17,500 nt of DNA from contig NC_135567.1 in assembly GCF_964340395.1 (NCBI RefSeq), positions 9,184,158 to 9,201,657 of the forward strand, read 5' to 3'. A model generated the notes under the pieces. The model searched no databases, was not told where the DNA came from, and was given only the letters and a program-made list of their open reading frames with translations. This stretch comes from Glandiceps talaboti (Eukaryota > Hemichordata > Enteropneusta > Spengelidae). Of the stretch, positions 17,391 through 17,500 are shown one piece after another. The first letter of the stretch is position 1; the number at the start of each line of letters is the position of its first letter. A program made the position numbers and the translations under genes.

Positions 17391-17500
17391 AACATACAGA
17401 GACAGATGGAGGGACGGGGGACACACAGACATTCAGGCGGGCAGACAACCAACCAGATGCATAGACAGACATACATACAAATAGACAGACAGACAGACAG
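17391..17500. repeat. Imperfect GACA/GATA microsatellite running off the window
   Basis: Interrupted CAGA, GACA and ATACA words become regular GACA units at 17481-17500. Same motif as 16665-16790, about 700 bases away. Confidence 0.85.

Noticed and set aside
17257-17476. Two 70-codon minus-strand frames as proteins
   Set aside because: Their N-terminal parts are translated GACA-type microsatellite. Only the 60-bp splice-bounded part was kept, weakly.

Overview
This is eukaryotic genomic DNA, most likely from an intron-rich invertebrate animal. It is AT-rich, has no operon-like packing, carries spliced exons with canonical GT/AG borders, and is full of decayed transposable elements and microsatellites. 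I cannot name the species. No rRNA gene, intact tRNA gene, CRISPR array or prokaryotic gene is visible.

The only host gene I can support is a minus-strand ankyrin-repeat gene entering from the right. It has four coding exons: 13693-13722 (start codon), 12735-12833, 5339-5434 and 305-415. It then leaves through the left edge. All three junctions are phase 0 and the spliced frame stays open. The exons are about one ankyrin repeat each, 32-37 codons after the short first exon. The three complete introns are about 0.86, 7.3 and 4.9 kb, and the two long ones hold most of the mobile DNA.

Intron 3 (416-5338) is mostly occupied by a candidate DNA transposon, about 1170-4995. It has diverged inverted ends (27 of 33 positions, then 11 of 12). 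Its plus strand carries a broken gene with a SAP-like N-terminus, a segment like those preceding SWIM zinc fingers, and the entry motif of a YqaJ-type nuclease. This is the best candidate for an under-described system here, but this copy is dead.

Intron 2 (5435-12734) holds a tandem duplication (5433-6254 and 7701 to about 8400) with a hAT-type element (6255-7700) at the junction. Its transposase is an internally deleted, zinc-finger-bearing pseudogene. One duplicate holds a (TA)n tract of about 60 bp. Farther along are a degenerate tRNA-like/SINE segment (about 8856-8927), two copies of an unnamed repeat (about 9076-9262 and 12006-12232), and a composite fragment of a Penelope-like retroelement (9971-10394). 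That fragment has a frameshifted GIY-YIG endonuclease end, a hammerhead-like motif over the stop codon, and inverted arms of about 49 bp.

The region upstream of the gene (13744-17500) looks non-coding. It holds a 143-bp-period tandem repeat, an imperfect palindrome near 14812, GACA-type microsatellites, and one weakly supported minus-strand exon at 17281-17340.
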